Source: DATKJY01 sp964540105
Lineage (GTDB): Bacteria; Zixibacteria; MSB-5A5; GN15; FEB-12
Reading direction: 5' to 3'
DNA: 64,000 nucleotides
Assembly: GCA_964540105.1 (NCBI GenBank)
Contig: CAZILL010000001.1
Coordinates: 868,001-932,000 of the forward strand
The position numbers were made by a program, and so were the translations under genes. The notes under the pieces are model-generated. The model was not told the DNA's origin. It did no database searches and worked only from the letters and a program-made list of their open reading frames with translations. Shown here piece by piece: positions 11,917 through 20,174 of the stretch. The stretch's first letter is position 1. Every line of letters starts with the position of its first letter.

Positions 11917-12381
11917 GTGGTAGGAACCGCCGTTCAGAATCGAGAAGGCGCGGTACAGTTGCTCCAGCAAAATCACCCGAACCAGTTGATGTGAGAAGGT
12001 CATTTCCGAGAGCGATATGACGGTATCTGCCTGTCTGATCAGCCCGGCATCAAGCCCGTGTGAACCCCCGATAACGAAGTTGATCTTGCCACTGCCCGCT
12101 ATCTGAAGTTTCTCAATGAACCTCGCGAGCGACAGCGAGTTCATGTGCTTTCCCTTTTCGCTCAGCGCCACGACTGTCCCTTTACCCAGGTGCCTCCGAA
12201 GAAGTTCGGCCTCTCGTGCCATGATCTCACGTGGTGTCAGCGACGCGACCTGCTTGATTGTTGGGGCATAGATAAGTTTTGTCTCGGCGTAGCGGCTGAG
12301 CAGCTTCAAGTAATGCCCGCACCCCCCCGTCACCCAGGCATCCTTGTCTTTCCCGAGTGCAACGATTTCGATTTTAGGCAA
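11911..12381 (-). CDS. rlmH: 23S rRNA (pseudouridine-1915-N3)-methyltransferase
   Basis: SPOUT-fold methyltransferase that modifies pseudouridine 1915 in helix 69 of 23S rRNA on the assembled ribosome. The 156-residue length is standard. The SAM-binding knot is visible as 'FVIGGSHGLD' and 'LSEMTFSHQLVRVILLEQLY', and the protein ends in the diagnostic 'GGSYHK'. The start overlaps the end of the yjbQ-like gene by eight bases, making it the last gene of the ftsY-yjbQ-rlmH run. Confidence 0.97.
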   Translation of the reverse strand: MPKIEIVALGKDKDAWVTGGCGHYLKLLSRYAETKLIYAPTIKQVASLTPREIMAREAELLRRHLGKGTVVALSEKGKHMNSLSLARFIEKLQIAGSGKINFVIGGSHGLDAGLIRQADTVISLSEMTFSHQLVRVILLEQLYRAFSILNGGSYHK

Positions 12382-12772
12382 GAGCGGAAACCCTAATTAG
12401 CAGAGATCGATTCCGGGGGCCATCGAACTCGCAGAAACAGATTCCCTGCCAGACCCCCAGAATTAGTTTGCCATTCTCGAACGGTACCAAAAGCGAGCAC
12501 CCGACCAGCGATGATTTCAAGTGAGCGTCCGAGTTCCCTTCCCCGTGGTGGTACCCGTCGTTCCTGGGGATTTCCTTGTTCAATTTGTAGAGGATGTCTC
12601 GCTTGACGTCTGGGTCCGAATTCTCATTGATCGTGATCGCGGCTGTTGTGTGAGGAACAAAGCAGAGCGCAATGCCGTTGGTATAGCCGCTCTCTGTCAG
12701 CGCCTTTTGCACGAGCGCGGTCACATCGATCATCTGTTCGCGGACAGTCGAACGCACGGGCATGTCGATCAT
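12374..12772 (-). CDS. YjbQ family protein (UPF0047)
   Basis: A 132-residue protein of the YjbQ/UPF0047 family, a small beta-barrel-like fold for which a weak thiamin-phosphate synthase activity has been reported in some members; the physiological role is not settled. Family hallmarks are 'CFVPHTTAAITINEN', 'GNSDAHLKSSLVG' with the conserved His, and 'LGVWQGICFCEFDGPRNR'. It overlaps ftsY by four bases (ATGA) and rlmH by eight, so it is translated as part of that operon. Confidence 0.93.
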   Translation of the reverse strand: MIDMPVRSTVREQMIDVTALVQKALTESGYTNGIALCFVPHTTAAITINENSDPDVKRDILYKLNKEIPRNDGYHHGEGNSDAHLKSSLVGCSLLVPFENGKLILGVWQGICFCEFDGPRNRSLLIRVSALA

Positions 12773-13686
12773 GGTGCAAACAATGCCTCTGCGAATCTCT
12801 TCGAGTCAAAGCGCTGGAGGTCGTCGATCCCCTCGCCGATACCGATGAAGTCCACCGGCACACCCATCTCCTCTGCGATCGCAATGACAATTCCGCCCTT
12901 GGCGGTGCCGTCCAGTTTCGTGATAATGAGCCCGTCGCATCCAACGGCATCGGTGAACACCTTAACCTGCGACAGTGCATTCTGGCCGGTGTTGCCGTCA
13001 ATAATGAGCTTGCTCAGGACTGTCGATTCGGGCGATGCCTTTTGCACCACCCGCGCAAGCTTCTTGAGCTCTTCCATCAGGTTTCCTTTGGTATGCAGCC
13101 TGCCCGCTGTGTCAATCAGAAGGAGATCCACATGGCGGGCGCGTGCCGCGCTCGCGGCGTCAAAAGCGACCGCCGACGGGTCCGCCCCGTTCTGCGTTCT
13201 GATGATCTCCACTCCGGCGCGGTCGGCCCAGATCGCCACCTGCTCAATGGCTGCAGCACGGAAGGTGTCGCAGGCTCCGATCATGACCTTCTTTCCTTGC
13301 GACGCGAAGAACAGGGCCAGTTTCCCGATGGTTGTAGTCTTGCCAACGCCATTGACCCCCACGATCAGCCAAATGACAGGTCTGGAATCTGAGGGTCTTT
13401 CGAGCATGCTGTCCTCCGGCGACAGGATCGCAGCGATCTCTTCCTTGAGAAGCCCCATCACGTCGGCACCCTCGGTGAGACTACGCTCCCGAGCCTTCAC
13501 CTTGATACTCTCGATCAGACGCATGGTGGCCTTGACGCCAACATCGGCTTCAACGAGGATCTGTTCGATCTCGTCGAGAAGTTCATCATCAATGCGTCGG
13601 CGATTCACCACCTGGCTGATTTTGCCAAGGATGCTCTCCTTCGTTTTCGTCAACGACTGTTTGAGTTTTTCAAACGGATTGAACAT
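12769..13686 (-). CDS. ftsY: Signal recognition particle receptor FtsY
   Basis: SRP-receptor GTPase that docks ribosome-SRP complexes at the membrane for co-translational insertion. The 305 residues comprise a short basic N-terminal segment without the long acidic A domain of enterobacteria, the helical N domain (about 30-90) and the G domain: 'GVNGVGKTTTIGKLA' (from residue 110), 'CDTFRAAAIEQ', 'DTAGRLHTKGNLMEEL', 'TKLDGTAKGG' and the closing 'GIGEGIDDLQRF'. It follows smc after 11 bases; the smc-ftsY order is common in bacteria. Confidence 0.97.
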   Translation of the reverse strand: MFNPFEKLKQSLTKTKESILGKISQVVNRRRIDDELLDEIEQILVEADVGVKATMRLIESIKVKARERSLTEGADVMGLLKEEIAAILSPEDSMLERPSDSRPVIWLIVGVNGVGKTTTIGKLALFFASQGKKVMIGACDTFRAAAIEQVAIWADRAGVEIIRTQNGADPSAVAFDAASAARARHVDLLLIDTAGRLHTKGNLMEELKKLARVVQKASPESTVLSKLIIDGNTGQNALSQVKVFTDAVGCDGLIITKLDGTAKGGIVIAIAEEMGVPVDFIGIGEGIDDLQRFDSKRFAEALFAP

Positions 13687-13697
13687 GAAACGAGACG

Positions 13698-16600
13698 CTA
13701 CTGCTCGACGTCGTCGGTGATGGTCAGGTCGGGATGAAGACGCTTCTGGATTGCCTCAGGCAGTGCGCTCTCCTGCGTCGCAATTGCGTAGTCTTCTTCC
13801 GGCATGCTCGCGTCGGTCTGCACCACCACTGGTCCTGAGCTGTCGCCATTCCCTTCGGCAAACTTCACTGCCACCAGTTTCGAAATCCCAGGCTGTTCCA
13901 TGGTGATGCCATAGAGGTTGTCTGCAGCTTCCATCGTAATCTTGTTATGGGTGATTGTGATGAACTGCGTTTGATCCGAGAACTTCTTGATGATCTTCAA
14001 GAAACGCCCGCAGTTGGCGTCGTCGAGTGGCGCGTCGATCTCATCGAGAATACAGAACGGGGACGGTTTGACGAGATAGAGAGAGAAGAGCAGTGAAATT
14101 GCCGTCAGGGCACGTTCGCCGCCCGACATCATCGTGATCGACAGGAGCTTTTTCCCTCGCGGACGGGCGGTAATGTCGATGTTCGATTCCAGGGGATCGG
14201 TCGGGTCATCGAGCGTGATATCAGCCTCACCTCCGCTGAAGAGTTCGATGAAGAGATTCTTGAAGTTCGCCCGCGCCTTTTCGAAAGTCTCCATAAATAG
14301 CTGCCGGGCGGTCTGGTTGATCTTGGTGATTGTCGCCTGGAGGTCACTCTTCGCTGTAGTCAGATCGGCGAGCTGCTCGCCGAGGAACTTTTCACGCGCG
14401 CTCGCGGTTCGATACTCTTCGAGCGCGAGCAGATTGACCGCTCCGAATTTCCTGAGCAGCTCCCTATTCTGCTGAAGCCGGTCGCGTGCGCCTTCCTCGC
14501 TGATCGTTTCATCGGGACTTGGCGCGCTCACTTCTTCTATGTCGATCTCATATTCCTGGCGCATCTTTTCGGAAATTCCCCTCACTTCCGATTCAATGCT
14601 GTTGAGGCGGATTTCCAAGTGGTGTACTTGCTCGCCGAGGCAGTCACGCTCGTCCCGAACCTCTTTCATCCGTCGCTCTCGTGTTGTCGCACGATCCAGC
14701 AATTCAGCTTGGACACCGCGCAACACGGTTTGGCGCGAGGAATGTTCATCGCGACGCTCGAACGCCTTCTTCAGTTCCTGCTCCGACTCGCCTATCCGCT
14801 GGGTGCATAGGGTATCGTCGGCGACGGCCTGATCGATCTCTTCCTGTTTGACCCTGAGTGTTGTCTCGATATCGCACTTGATTTCGTCGATATGAGTCAG
14901 GCGGCTCTGGCTCTGCTCGACCCGGCTACGCGCTTCGACGACCGCAACCTGCAACTTTGCGACCCGCTCGAGAGTTCCGCTTGACTCCTTCTCAAACTCA
15001 TCCAGTCGATTCGCGACCTCAAGCATCGTTTCGGCCAATGAATTGCGCATCGTGGATAGCTGATCGAAATCTAATCCGAGGGAATACTGACGGCCCCGTA
15101 TGGCTTCCAACCGAGATCGCAAATACATACGTTGCTTGTCCAGACGATCAAAGTCGCCTGCTAACGTCCGACGCTGGAAATCGATCTCCGCAAGCGCCTT
15201 TTGAGCGCCATCGATTTCCTCGAGAGTCCCTTCGAGTGTCTCTATCAGACCGCTGGACGTAGCGCGCGTCGAGGCAATCTGTGCCGTGGTCCTGTTCTTC
15301 TGCTCCCGCAGAGCATCCAACCGTTCTGTCAGCGTAGCGATCTGATGTTCCTGCTCTTCGACTTTCTCTTTGCGCCGGAAAAGCGGGAAATGATCATCCG
15401 AACCGCCCGAGATGACATTCTTGCTGTAATAGACACCGTCGCTCGAAACGGCGCTGAAGCCATAGGGGAGACGCTCAAGGATTTCATTCGGATCGCTGCC
15501 TGACCGGAAGACCGCTGTTCGCGAGAGGACAGCGTCTTTGAGCACGCGAAGGTCGTCGTCAGTAGAAACGAACGATTCGAGCCAGCCGATGAATCCGCTC
15601 AGAGCAATCTCCGGACGGCGGATGGCGGGGTTAAGCGTGCCGGCATCAGGAACCAGAATCCCGGCTTTCCCCTTCTTTTCCGCTTTCAGGTATGAGATAA
15701 TGCTTTCCGCTGAACCGCGATCGTAGCAGATGAGGAATCCGGCGATATCTCCGAGGGCTGCTTCAAGGGCGATCTCCAGACCTGCCACGGGCACAAACTT
15801 TTCCGCCACCGTGCCGGCAATGCCCGGCCATCGATTGTGCTCGGACATAGCCGCGACCAGCCCCGATTCGTGTCCTTCATAATGGAGCATCATATCCTTG
15901 AGCAGGTTCCGTCGCGCCTCGCAAGCTTCAACCGAAGCTGCCGTGTTGGCGATTTCCAGCGCCAATTCTTCATTCAGCTCTACCAGTCGTTCAAGCTCTG
16001 AAGTGAGCGAGCTCTGCTCCTGTTCAATCTCAGTTCGACGGTTCAATAGAGAATTGAGCCGCTGCCCTGCCTTCTCATGCTCGGTTAGTAGGGTCTGTTG
16101 GCTCGGCGACATTTCCTGAGTCTGCGCATCAACTTCACTCAACTGACGAGCCAACTCAGTTTCCTGCTCCCGCAGGCTCGACTCTTCAGTCTTTCCCGAA
16201 GACAGTCTTCCTTCGAGCTCAATCAGCTTGCGATTCTCGGCCTCCTTGACGGCACGCGCTGAAAGGAGCTGGCGATCGGCCTCGGCCTGTCGTCCTTCAG
16301 CCTCCTTAAGGTCACTCGAGATCGCCATCAGCTGATTCTGCTGCTCAGCCATCTCCTTGCTCGACTCCATGACCTGGTCTTTGAGAAAGTCGATTCTCGT
16401 GGAGAGGGCCGTAATCTCGACTCTGTTCTTTTCGACCAGCGCCTGCGCCCCGGAGCGCTTTTCCCGTGAAACTTCGATCTGTCTCTCCAACTGATGAATC
16501 CGCTCGGCTTCTGCATAGATTTGCGCGCCGATCTCATTCAGCTTTCGCTCGAGGTCGAGCTGCTCGTTGCGGTCATTCTCGAGTTGTGCCTGATGTGTGT

Positions 16601-17387
16601 CGAGTTCCGCACTCTTACCCAGCCGCTGATCTGAGAGTAGATCGAATTCGGCCCTGAGTTCGCGCTTTTCGAGCCCCAGCGTCTTCACCCTTTTAGAGCC
16701 AAGTGCCAGCTCCCACGCCTTGATGTCATCAGCGATCTTCTGATATCGCTCGGCTTTCTTATGCTGACGAAACAAGGAATTGACCTGTGTTTTCACTTCG
16801 GCGTAGATATCCTTGAGCCGCAGGAAGTCATTTTCGGTCGCTTCCAGTTTTCGAAGCGCGGCTTTCTTGCGCTGCTTGTATTTTGTGATCCCGGCCGCCT
16901 CCTCAAACAGGAAGCGACGTTCCTCCGCCTTGTCCGAAATGACCGAATCGATCATCTCCTGCTGAATGACCGAGTACGAATGTGCCCCCATACCGGTGTC
17001 GGTGAACAGGTCGCTGATATCTTTCAGTCGGCAGGGGACCTTGTTTAACAAGTACTCCGAATCACCGCTCCGGAACAGGCGTCGTGTTACCTGGACTTCG
17101 TGATATGCCGTCGGCAGGACTCCTTTGTCATTGAGGATGGTCAGCGTAACTTCCGACATCCCCAGGGGCTTCATGTCGCGGGTACCGTTGAAGATCACCT
17201 CTTCCATCTTGCCGCCGCGCAGAAGCGTGGGTCGCTGCTCGCCGAGCACCCAGCGCAGCGCATCAAGGACATTGGTCTTGCCGCACCCATTCGGCCCGAC
17301 AATGGCCGTCACCCCGTTCGAAAACTTAATCGTTGTTTTATTGGCAAAGGATTTGAATCCAAGTATGTCCACTCGCTTTAGATACAC
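13698..17387 (-). CDS. smc: Chromosome segregation protein SMC
   Basis: Condensin-type ATPase that compacts and separates chromosomes as a homodimer with ScpA/ScpB. At 1229 residues the layout is complete: Walker A 'GPNGCGKTN' (31-39), long coiled coils, a hinge around residues 510-650 ('WPGIAGTVAEKF'), the ABC signature 'MMSGGERALTAISLLF', Walker B 'CILDEIDAPLDDAN' and the H-loop 'FITITHNKITM'. An acidic tail of about 55 residues follows the head and is longer than usual. Translation starts at a GTG with GGAGG four bases upstream. Confidence 0.97.
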   Translation of the reverse strand: MYLKRVDILGFKSFANKTTIKFSNGVTAIVGPNGCGKTNVLDALRWVLGEQRPTLLRGGKMEEVIFNGTRDMKPLGMSEVTLTILNDKGVLPTAYHEVQVTRRLFRSGDSEYLLNKVPCRLKDISDLFTDTGMGAHSYSVIQQEMIDSVISDKAEERRFLFEEAAGITKYKQRKKAALRKLEATENDFLRLKDIYAEVKTQVNSLFRQHKKAERYQKIADDIKAWELALGSKRVKTLGLEKRELRAEFDLLSDQRLGKSAELDTHQAQLENDRNEQLDLERKLNEIGAQIYAEAERIHQLERQIEVSREKRSGAQALVEKNRVEITALSTRIDFLKDQVMESSKEMAEQQNQLMAISSDLKEAEGRQAEADRQLLSARAVKEAENRKLIELEGRLSSGKTEESSLREQETELARQLSEVDAQTQEMSPSQQTLLTEHEKAGQRLNSLLNRRTEIEQEQSSLTSELERLVELNEELALEIANTAASVEACEARRNLLKDMMLHYEGHESGLVAAMSEHNRWPGIAGTVAEKFVPVAGLEIALEAALGDIAGFLICYDRGSAESIISYLKAEKKGKAGILVPDAGTLNPAIRRPEIALSGFIGWLESFVSTDDDLRVLKDAVLSRTAVFRSGSDPNEILERLPYGFSAVSSDGVYYSKNVISGGSDDHFPLFRRKEKVEEQEHQIATLTERLDALREQKNRTTAQIASTRATSSGLIETLEGTLEEIDGAQKALAEIDFQRRTLAGDFDRLDKQRMYLRSRLEAIRGRQYSLGLDFDQLSTMRNSLAETMLEVANRLDEFEKESSGTLERVAKLQVAVVEARSRVEQSQSRLTHIDEIKCDIETTLRVKQEEIDQAVADDTLCTQRIGESEQELKKAFERRDEHSSRQTVLRGVQAELLDRATTRERRMKEVRDERDCLGEQVHHLEIRLNSIESEVRGISEKMRQEYEIDIEEVSAPSPDETISEEGARDRLQQNRELLRKFGAVNLLALEEYRTASAREKFLGEQLADLTTAKSDLQATITKINQTARQLFMETFEKARANFKNLFIELFSGGEADITLDDPTDPLESNIDITARPRGKKLLSITMMSGGERALTAISLLFSLYLVKPSPFCILDEIDAPLDDANCGRFLKIIKKFSDQTQFITITHNKITMEAADNLYGITMEQPGISKLVAVKFAEGNGDSSGPVVVQTDASMPEEDYAIATQESALPEAIQKRLHPDLTITDDVEQ

Positions 17388-17402
17388 GATTCCTCCAAAT
17401 AA

Positions 17403-18005
17403 CTAATGCGCCCCGCCGGCATTGATGGCTGGTGCCCGGCGATTCATGACCTCTCCGAGCGTTTCAAACAGAGAGCGATAGATATTTCGCTCATCCCGAA
17501 GGTACTTCGTCTTGATCTCCAGATTATAGTATGGTTCCCCCAGATGATTCCCGCGACCGATCCGTATCGCCTTGGGGCAACTTAACAGCACCGAAGAAAT
17601 AAATACCGATCTCTCCATACTCAAGTCGATCACCATGTCGAAATTGTACGCCTGCAAGACGGTGATGAAGCCCTTCTTCGGGACCCCTGCCCAACCCATC
17701 TGATCTACGGATGGCGTCACAATTTGAAATCCCTTCCGAGGATAGATATCTGTTACCTGGATGCCCGGTACAGACAAGAGCGTCACATCCGCTTTATTGA
17801 ATAGATAGCTGATCGATGGCAGAAACTGCTTGACCAGGGTCAGCTCCCTCAGGCCCGATGGCAGACAGACCAGAATGTGTTTTGTCCGCAGAAGATCCGA
17901 TGGGACGCTGAACGGAGTGGGCTGGACCTTCCTCCGAAGCTTTCCCAGCTGATACTGGGCGACCACACTCCTAAAGCCCACGGTTCCCCCTCGCACTGTC
18001 ACCAT
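17403..18005 (-). CDS. GT9-like (heptosyltransferase N-domain-like) protein
   Basis: About 200 residues resembling only the N-terminal Rossmann half of glycosyltransferase family 9: 'HILVCLPSGLRELTLVKQFL' as the first strand and helix, then 'FDMVIDLSMERSVFISSVLL' and 'PKAIRIGRG', matching the 'FDLVIDLQ...RIG' pattern of that family. The catalytic C-terminal half is absent. Residues near the end (NLEIKTKYLRDE) suggest a complete small protein rather than a cut gene. The ATG at 18005 with an upstream GGAG is the best start; it still overlaps the RodZ-like gene by 35 bases. The function is unknown; a relative of DUF6913-type proteins is another possibility. Confidence 0.7.
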   Translation of the reverse strand: MVTVRGGTVGFRSVVAQYQLGKLRRKVQPTPFSVPSDLLRTKHILVCLPSGLRELTLVKQFLPSISYLFNKADVTLLSVPGIQVTDIYPRKGFQIVTPSVDQMGWAGVPKKGFITVLQAYNFDMVIDLSMERSVFISSVLLSCPKAIRIGRGNHLGEPYYNLEIKTKYLRDERNIYRSLFETLGEVMNRRAPAINAGGAH

Positions 18006-18990
18006 GCTTCTTCGCTCCGTCCTCCGCACTCCTGCCCGGCAGCGCTGGCGCTGACTTCCTCAAACGCGATGGTGAAGAATCGGTGTTGGCCGCGGAATCA
18101 GGAAGTGGCAGCGCGTCCAGCGTGTAACCCTGCATCGTGTCTCCCAATCCTGAATCTGAGCTCACTGTGTCAGTCGGTTCACGCCTTTTGAACCTCTCCA
18201 TATTCGCTTCGCTGATCTCAACAGCCTCAACATTCCCCTTCTCCGGATCACTGAGATCGATGGCCATTCCGTTCAGAGTTACGTCCACGGAGAGGGGAGA
18301 ACTGATTGATACCACCAACCGCTCCTGGGCCCTGATCGGATATTCGCGCCACGGTTTCAGGTTCGTTGCCAGGGCCGTATCGCCGTCAGCCATCACGAGA
18401 GCCCACGTCCGATCCCGTGCTACGAGTTTCAAATTCAGTTTTGCGGGGGGAAGTTTCTCGGTCTGGCCATCAGACTTCACGCCCGCAGAATCCTGATCTG
18501 TCTCTGAGACCTGAGGTTCCGAATCCTGAAACAATGAAATCTTCGCGTGCGGAGCCAGCATATACCAAAGCAGCGCTATGCCGGCTACAATCAACGCGCC
18601 TATTGGTATGATAAACCGCGAAGCTGACTTCTGCGGGTCCCGTGCTTCACCCGGCTTTGCCTCCTGTCCCTCACGACTTCCGCTTCCATCGTAATCCTGT
18701 CGCAATCCACTGAATGTCCCATTGATACCGTTGGCTTCTATCGGCTCCCCGAGGTCCTCTCGGATTGCTTCCAGCGTCTGAGCATAGTCAATGCCCAGGA
18801 GTTCCGCATATGACTTCCCGAAGAGACCGAAGTATAGCTGGGCGGGTAACGCTTCGACGTCTCCGGCCTCAATATATTGAAGATTTGTTTCTGAGATTTT
18901 CAGGTCGTGGGAAATCTCGGCCAGCGTCAGATTACGACGCTCCCGTTCGAGCCGCAACAATGATCCAAACTTTACGTGAACTTCGCCCAT
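17971..18990 (-). CDS. RodZ-like helix-turn-helix membrane protein
   Basis: A 339-residue single-pass protein with the RodZ layout: N-terminal Cro/CI-type helix-turn-helix ('LTLAEISHDLKISETNLQYIE', about 20-42), a transmembrane helix (about 125-147, 'FIIPIGALIVAGIALLWYML'), and an extracytoplasmic beta domain with the 'LVARDRTWALVMADG' and 'VTLNGMAIDL' strands typical of DUF4115. RodZ links MreB to the cell-elongation machinery. The C-terminal 80 residues are low in complexity (Ser/Asp/Arg-rich). It lies between maf/dtd and smc on the same strand. Confidence 0.82.
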   Translation of the reverse strand: MGEVHVKFGSLLRLERERRNLTLAEISHDLKISETNLQYIEAGDVEALPAQLYFGLFGKSYAELLGIDYAQTLEAIREDLGEPIEANGINGTFSGLRQDYDGSGSREGQEAKPGEARDPQKSASRFIIPIGALIVAGIALLWYMLAPHAKISLFQDSEPQVSETDQDSAGVKSDGQTEKLPPAKLNLKLVARDRTWALVMADGDTALATNLKPWREYPIRAQERLVVSISSPLSVDVTLNGMAIDLSDPEKGNVEAVEISEANMERFKRREPTDTVSSDSGLGDTMQGYTLDALPLPDSAANTDSSPSRLRKSAPALPGRSAEDGAKKHGDSARGNRGL

Positions 18991-19018
18991 TGCCCATCAC
19001 AAGTAAGACCACACTCTG

Positions 19019-19633
19019 CTATTGAATGCGCAACAATACTTCCCCGGCCAGCATCTCCAGCAACGTCCGAGGCAAACCGATGACAGTATCAAGGTTTCCC
19101 TCTATTCTGTCAACTAAAAAAGCCCCCATACCCTGTATGCCATAGGCACCCGCCTTGTCCATCGGTTCGCCGGAGGCAATATACTCACGCACCTGTGCGG
19201 CTGACACATGGTTGAAATACACGTTCGTCAGTTCATAGCCTGACGACAACACCGACTTACCGATCACAAAGGCCACCGCCGAACAGACGACATGGCGCTT
19301 TCCAGAGAGCAGGCTCAGGATTTGGAAGGCATCCTCCTTGTCAACCGGCTTCTCCAGGACTCTTTCGTCGAGAACCACAATCGTATCGCATCCGATGACA
19401 ACTGCATCGGTCGGAGCCAACATCGCGACCGCGAGCCCCTTATCTTCCGCGAGCCGGGTTGCATAGCGATACGGTTGCTCACCCGGCAACAGGCTCTCTT
19501 CAAGATTCGAAACAATCCGCGAAAACCGAACACCCGTTTCAGTCAACAGTTGTAAGCGGCGAGGTGAGGCCGACCCAAGGACAAGAGATCTGACTCGAGC
19601 GATGCTGTTCAGGTTAGGGTAAAGGGTGTTCAA
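19019..19633 (-). CDS. maf: Maf-family nucleotide pyrophosphatase
   Basis: House-cleaning enzyme that hydrolyses non-canonical nucleoside triphosphates such as dTTP/UTP analogues. The 204 residues show 'LGSASPRRLQLL', 'CDTIVVLDERVLEKPVDKE', 'LLSGKRHVVCSAVA' and 'SGEPMDKAGAYGIQGMG', all expected of Maf. The open frame begins with a TTG at 19633 that overlaps the end of dtd by 20 bases; no clear ribosome site is visible and no later ATG exists before the SASPRR motif, so coupling to dtd translation is likely. Confidence 0.95.
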   Translation of the reverse strand: MNTLYPNLNSIARVRSLVLGSASPRRLQLLTETGVRFSRIVSNLEESLLPGEQPYRYATRLAEDKGLAVAMLAPTDAVVIGCDTIVVLDERVLEKPVDKEDAFQILSLLSGKRHVVCSAVAFVIGKSVLSSGYELTNVYFNHVSAAQVREYIASGEPMDKAGAYGIQGMGAFLVDRIEGNLDTVIGLPRTLLEMLAGEVLLRIQ

Positions 19634-20060
19634 GCAGAATTGTCACCGGTCCATGGTTAGTGAATTTGACATCCATGACAGCTCCAAACGAGCCGGTCTT
19701 GGTCACCAGCCCGCTCGCGGCAACACTATCGACAAAGCGGCGATAGAGAACCTCCGCCTGCGGCGGTGGCATGGCGTCGGTGAACGCCGGGCGACGTCCC
19801 TTGTGCGTATCCGCATACAAAGTAAACTGTGATACAATCATGATCTCGCCGCGAACATCAAGAGCCGAAAGATTCATTTTGCCGTCAAGATCTTCAAAAA
19901 TCCTCAAGTTGACCACCTTGTCAGCGAGATAAGCACAGGAAGCTTCGTCGTCGTCCCGCCTCGTTCCGAACAAAATCAACAGACCGTAATCCGTTCGACT
20001 ATGCGTCGCCCCCTCAATGACAACCTCAGTCTCTTTCACGCGCTGTACCAATAATCGCAT
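19614..20060 (-). CDS. dtd: D-aminoacyl-tRNA deacylase
   Basis: Removes D-amino acids (and glycine mischarged on tRNA-Ala) from tRNA. The 148-residue protein from the ATG at 20060 has the expected start MRLLVQRV, the active-site motif 'SQFTLYADTHKGRRPAF' and a C-terminal 'NHGPVTILLE', the counterpart of the family's NxGPVT gateway motif. A longer open frame starting at 20126 would add 22 residues not found in the family and is rejected. It precedes maf, overlapping by 20 bases. Confidence 0.96.
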   Translation of the reverse strand: MRLLVQRVKETEVVIEGATHSRTDYGLLILFGTRRDDDEASCAYLADKVVNLRIFEDLDGKMNLSALDVRGEIMIVSQFTLYADTHKGRRPAFTDAMPPPQAEVLYRRFVDSVAASGLVTKTGSFGAVMDVKFTNHGPVTILLEHPLP

Positions 20061-20080
20061 CGTTACATCCAGAAAGAATG

Positions 20081-20108
20081 AATATAGAATACCGTGGGTA
20101 CAAGACAA
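20081..20108 (-). promoter_or_regulatory. Promoter of dtd-maf
   Basis: On the minus strand TTGTCT (20103-20108), a 16-base spacer and TATATT (20081-20086), 20 bases before the dtd ATG. Confidence 0.5.
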
Positions 20109-20137
20109 CTGCTTTCTCCCTGGCATCTATAAAGTGC

Positions 20138-20166
20138 TTGCACGTGTCTTCGTCGCTCGCTTAACT
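20138..20166 (+). promoter_or_regulatory. Possible promoter of the activase gene
   Basis: TTGCAC (20138-20143), a 17-base spacer and TTAACT (20161-20166). The -10 is weak (three of six matches). The ATG is eight bases downstream, so a transcript would be nearly leaderless; no ribosome site is visible. Confidence 0.35.
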
Positions 20167-20174
20167 TTAAGTAA

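Noticed and set aside
12521..13720. A 399-codon plus-strand open frame
   Set aside because: Antisense to ftsY and yjbQ; Ser/Arg-rich shadow translation.
17971..18029. A frameshift joining the RodZ-like and GT9-like genes
   Set aside because: Each protein has its own complete fold start and the overlap is explained by a start at 18005.
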